Source: Serratia proteamaculans_D (lineage in GTDB: Bacteria > Pseudomonadota > Gammaproteobacteria > Enterobacterales > Enterobacteriaceae). Taken from it: a stretch of DNA of 64,000 nucleotides. The number at the start of each line of letters is the position of its first letter. Position 1 is the stretch's first letter. A program made the position numbers and the translations under genes. A model generated the notes under the pieces. It had not been told where the DNA came from. It searched no databases and worked only from the letters and a program-made list of their open reading frames with translations. Of the stretch, positions 62,319-64,000 are shown piece after piece. Where the stretch lies: assembly GCF_049959315.1 (NCBI RefSeq), contig NZ_CP188201.1, one strand, 5' to 3'.

Positions 62319-64000
62319 ATGTTCGCAGACCAAGGCCCTATGCTTCTTAACGCCCACTTCGGCACCAACAGCCCTTATTGGCGGTTGACGTTTGACAGCA
62401 ATGCGTTGGCGTTGTCGGCAGTCAAAGGCAAAACTCATGTGGCCGTGGCGCTCAGCGCCATGCAGGCAGCTAAAATTCGTCGCCTGAGCGGCATTACCGC
62501 CAGCCTTGATATCACCATCACGCTCGGCGGCGAACCGATACATCTGCATCTGGTTGGGCGGCGAGTCAACAATCTGGAATGGGCAGGCACCGCCTCCGCC
62601 TTCAGCGATACCCAATCGGTCGCCCGTGATTTGGTACACGGCCTTTCCTTTGCCGAGCAGGTGGTGTCCGAAGCCAATTCCGTGATTGTGATTGTCGATC
62701 AGCACGGCCGCATTCAGCGCTTCAACCGCCTGAGCGAAGAGTACACCGGCTTGCACGAACATGATGTTATTGGTAAAAACGTCTTTCAATTATTTATGAG
62801 CCCGGAGGAAGCCTCGGCTTCACGGCGCAACATCGCCGGTTTTTTCCGTAATGGTTCCTCCTATGAGGTGGAACGCTGGATTAAAACGGTGAAAGGCGAG
62901 CGGCTGTTTTTGTTCCGCAACAAGTTCGTCCACAGCGGCAGCGGCAAGAATGAAGTTTTTCTGATTTGCTCCGGTACCGATATCACCGAAGAACGCCGCG
63001 CCCAGGAACGTCTGCGGGTGCTGGCCAATACCGACATCATTACCGGCCTGCCCAATCGCAACGCCATTCAGGACAAAATCACCCAGTCGATCGCCACTCG
63101 CGATGGCCACAGCGTTGGGCTGGTGTATCTCGATCTCGACAACTTTAAAAAGGTTAACGACGCCTACGGCCATATGTTCGGCGACCGTTTATTGGTAGAG
63201 GTGTCGCTGGCGGTGCTCGGCTGTCTGGATAACGACCAAACTCTGGCCCGGTTGGGCGGCGATGAATTCCTGGTGCTGGCCCAGCAGGCCGACCGCGAAA
63301 TGCTGCAACGCCTGGCCCAGCGCATTATCGACCGGCTGAAAACGCCGTTCCGCATAGGGCTTATCGAAGTGTATACCGGCTGTTCTATTGGTATCGCCCT
63401 GTGTCCCGAACACGGCAACGACCTCGACAGCCTGATCCGCAGTGCCGATACCGCCATGTATGTCGCCAAAGAGCACGGCAAACGGACCTATACCGTGTTC
63501 TCGCCGGAAATGAATAAACGCGTCGCAGAATACATGTGGCTGGACACCAACCTGCGTAAGGGATTGGAACAAAATCAACTGGTGGTGTATTACCAGCCCA
63601 AAATAGAGGCGCTCAGCGGCAGAGTATGTAGCGTGGAAGCGCTGGTGCGCTGGGATTCCCCCGAGCGTGGCCTGATCCCACCGCTGCAGTTTATTTCCTA
63701 CGCGGAAGAGTCAGGTCTGATTGGCCCGCTTGGCCGTTGGGTGCTGCAAACCGCCGCCAAACAGGCCGCTCAGTGGCAACGACAAGGCTTACCACTGCGG
63801 GTCGCGGTCAACCTTTCCGCCCGTCAGTTGGTGGATGACTCTATCGTTGAAGATCTGGCGCAGGTGTTGCAGCACAATCAGTTGACCCCCTGCCTGCTGG
63901 ATTTCGAACTCACGGAAAGCAGCTTGATTGAGGATGAGAAACGCGCGCGCGAAGTGATCACCCGGCTACGCCAACTGGGTGCACAGGTCCATCTTGATGA
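62319..64000 (+). CDS. PAS-GGDEF-EAL cyclic-di-GMP protein (3' partial), PdeR-like
   Basis: Open to the end of the window with 560 codons visible; the C-terminus is missing. N-terminal about 110 residues are a non-catalytic region, then a PAS domain (VIVIVDQHGRIQRFNRLSEEYTG) from about 125. GGDEF domain at about 250-410 with the intact motif RLGGDEFLVLA. The EAL domain begins near 425, with VEALVRWDSPERGLIPP, then NLSARQL and ELTESSLIEDE. The PAS-GGDEF-EAL order and motifs fit E. coli PdeR (YciR/Gmr), which acts as a phosphodiesterase and trigger of curli control. GAGGA precedes the ATG. Confidence 0.9.
   Translation, partial: MFADQGPMLLNAHFGTNSPYWRLTFDSNALALSAVKGKTHVAVALSAMQAAKIRRLSGITASLDITITLGGEPIHLHLVGRRVNNLEWAGTASAFSDTQSVARDLVHGLSFAEQVVSEANSVIVIVDQHGRIQRFNRLSEEYTGLHEHDVIGKNVFQLFMSPEEASASRRNIAGFFRNGSSYEVERWIKTVKGERLFLFRNKFVHSGSGKNEVFLICSGTDITEERRAQERLRVLANTDIITGLPNRNAIQDKITQSIATRDGHSVGLVYLDLDNFKKVNDAYGHMFGDRLLVEVSLAVLGCLDNDQTLARLGGDEFLVLAQQADREMLQRLAQRIIDRLKTPFRIGLIEVYTGCSIGIALCPEHGNDLDSLIRSADTAMYVAKEHGKRTYTVFSPEMNKRVAEYMWLDTNLRKGLEQNQLVVYYQPKIEALSGRVCSVEALVRWDSPERGLIPPLQFISYAEESGLIGPLGRWVLQTAAKQAAQWQRQGLPLRVAVNLSARQLVDDSIVEDLAQVLQHNQLTPCLLDFELTESSLIEDEKRAREVITRLRQLGAQVHLD

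Noticed and set aside
1..64000. CRISPR arrays, tRNA or rRNA genes, insertion sequences, prophage
   Set aside because: No regularly spaced repeats, no tRNA-like cloverleaf with the TTCGA loop, and no transposase or integrase sequence were recognised on either strand.

Overview
The window looks like a piece of an enterobacterial chromosome, most likely Serratia (Yersiniaceae). Three things point there: the pitA-uspB-uspA and rsmJ-prlC / rlmJ-gorA neighbourhoods, proteins nearly identical to E. coli FetAB, UspA, UspB, GdhA and Spy, and three tandem subtilisin-like autotransporters of the Serratia serine protease (Ssp) type. No tRNA, rRNA, insertion sequence, integrase or CRISPR array was seen.

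Layout. 0-2 kb: the end of a sugar-porter gene and a TIM-barrel sugar isomerase (inositol-like). 2-3.5 kb: fetAB metal exporter, reverse strand. 3.7-12.9 kb: a chaperone-usher fimbrial operon (major pilin, PapH-like pilin, usher, chaperone, minor pilin, tip adhesin, broken last pilin). It diverges from a three-gene operon for a lipoprotein, a periplasmic FKBP and a PapI/FaeA-like regulator. The 750-bp AT-rich gap between them carries two CGATCTA sites, which suggests Pap-type Dam/Lrp phase variation. 12.9-13.9 kb: a gene-poor scar flanked by the broken pilin and a beheaded O-antigen-ligase/PglL-like gene, then a LuxR-type regulator. 15.3-23.9 kb: accessory and regulatory genes (CtlX hydrolase with a divergent Lrp-type regulator, MdtJ-like SMR protein, a YfcZ-family protein, a Usp protein, two paralogous 69-residue membrane proteins, an SDR that lacks its catalytic Tyr, LysR and AraC regulators, a SnoaL-like protein). 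23.9-30 kb: conserved core (yhiN, pitA, uspB, uspA, gdhA). 30.3-37.1 kb: a complete sugar-uptake operon (binding protein, double ATPase, two permeases, FGGY kinase, SIS isomerase). 37-45.5 kb: periplasmic nucleotidase, rsmJ, prlC, HIT and ASCH proteins, rlmJ, gorA. 45.6-48.8 kb: a signalling module of a cysteine-free SUOX-like periplasmic protein, a hybrid histidine kinase, and a convergent HTH-receiver protein. 49-58.6 kb: three tandem Ssp-like autotransporters with almost identical translocator ends and divergent protease domains. 59-64 kb: a TetR repressor and a divergent UPF0261 gene separated by two palindromic operators, spy, and the start of a PAS-GGDEF-EAL protein (PdeR/Gmr-like).

How the genes fit together. 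The fimbrial block is a self-contained surface organelle locus with its own switch regulator. The 30-37 kb operon imports, phosphorylates and isomerises one unknown sugar. The 45.6-48.8 kb module looks like periplasmic sensor, kinase and regulator. The autotransporters look like an array diversified in the passenger while the translocator is kept uniform.
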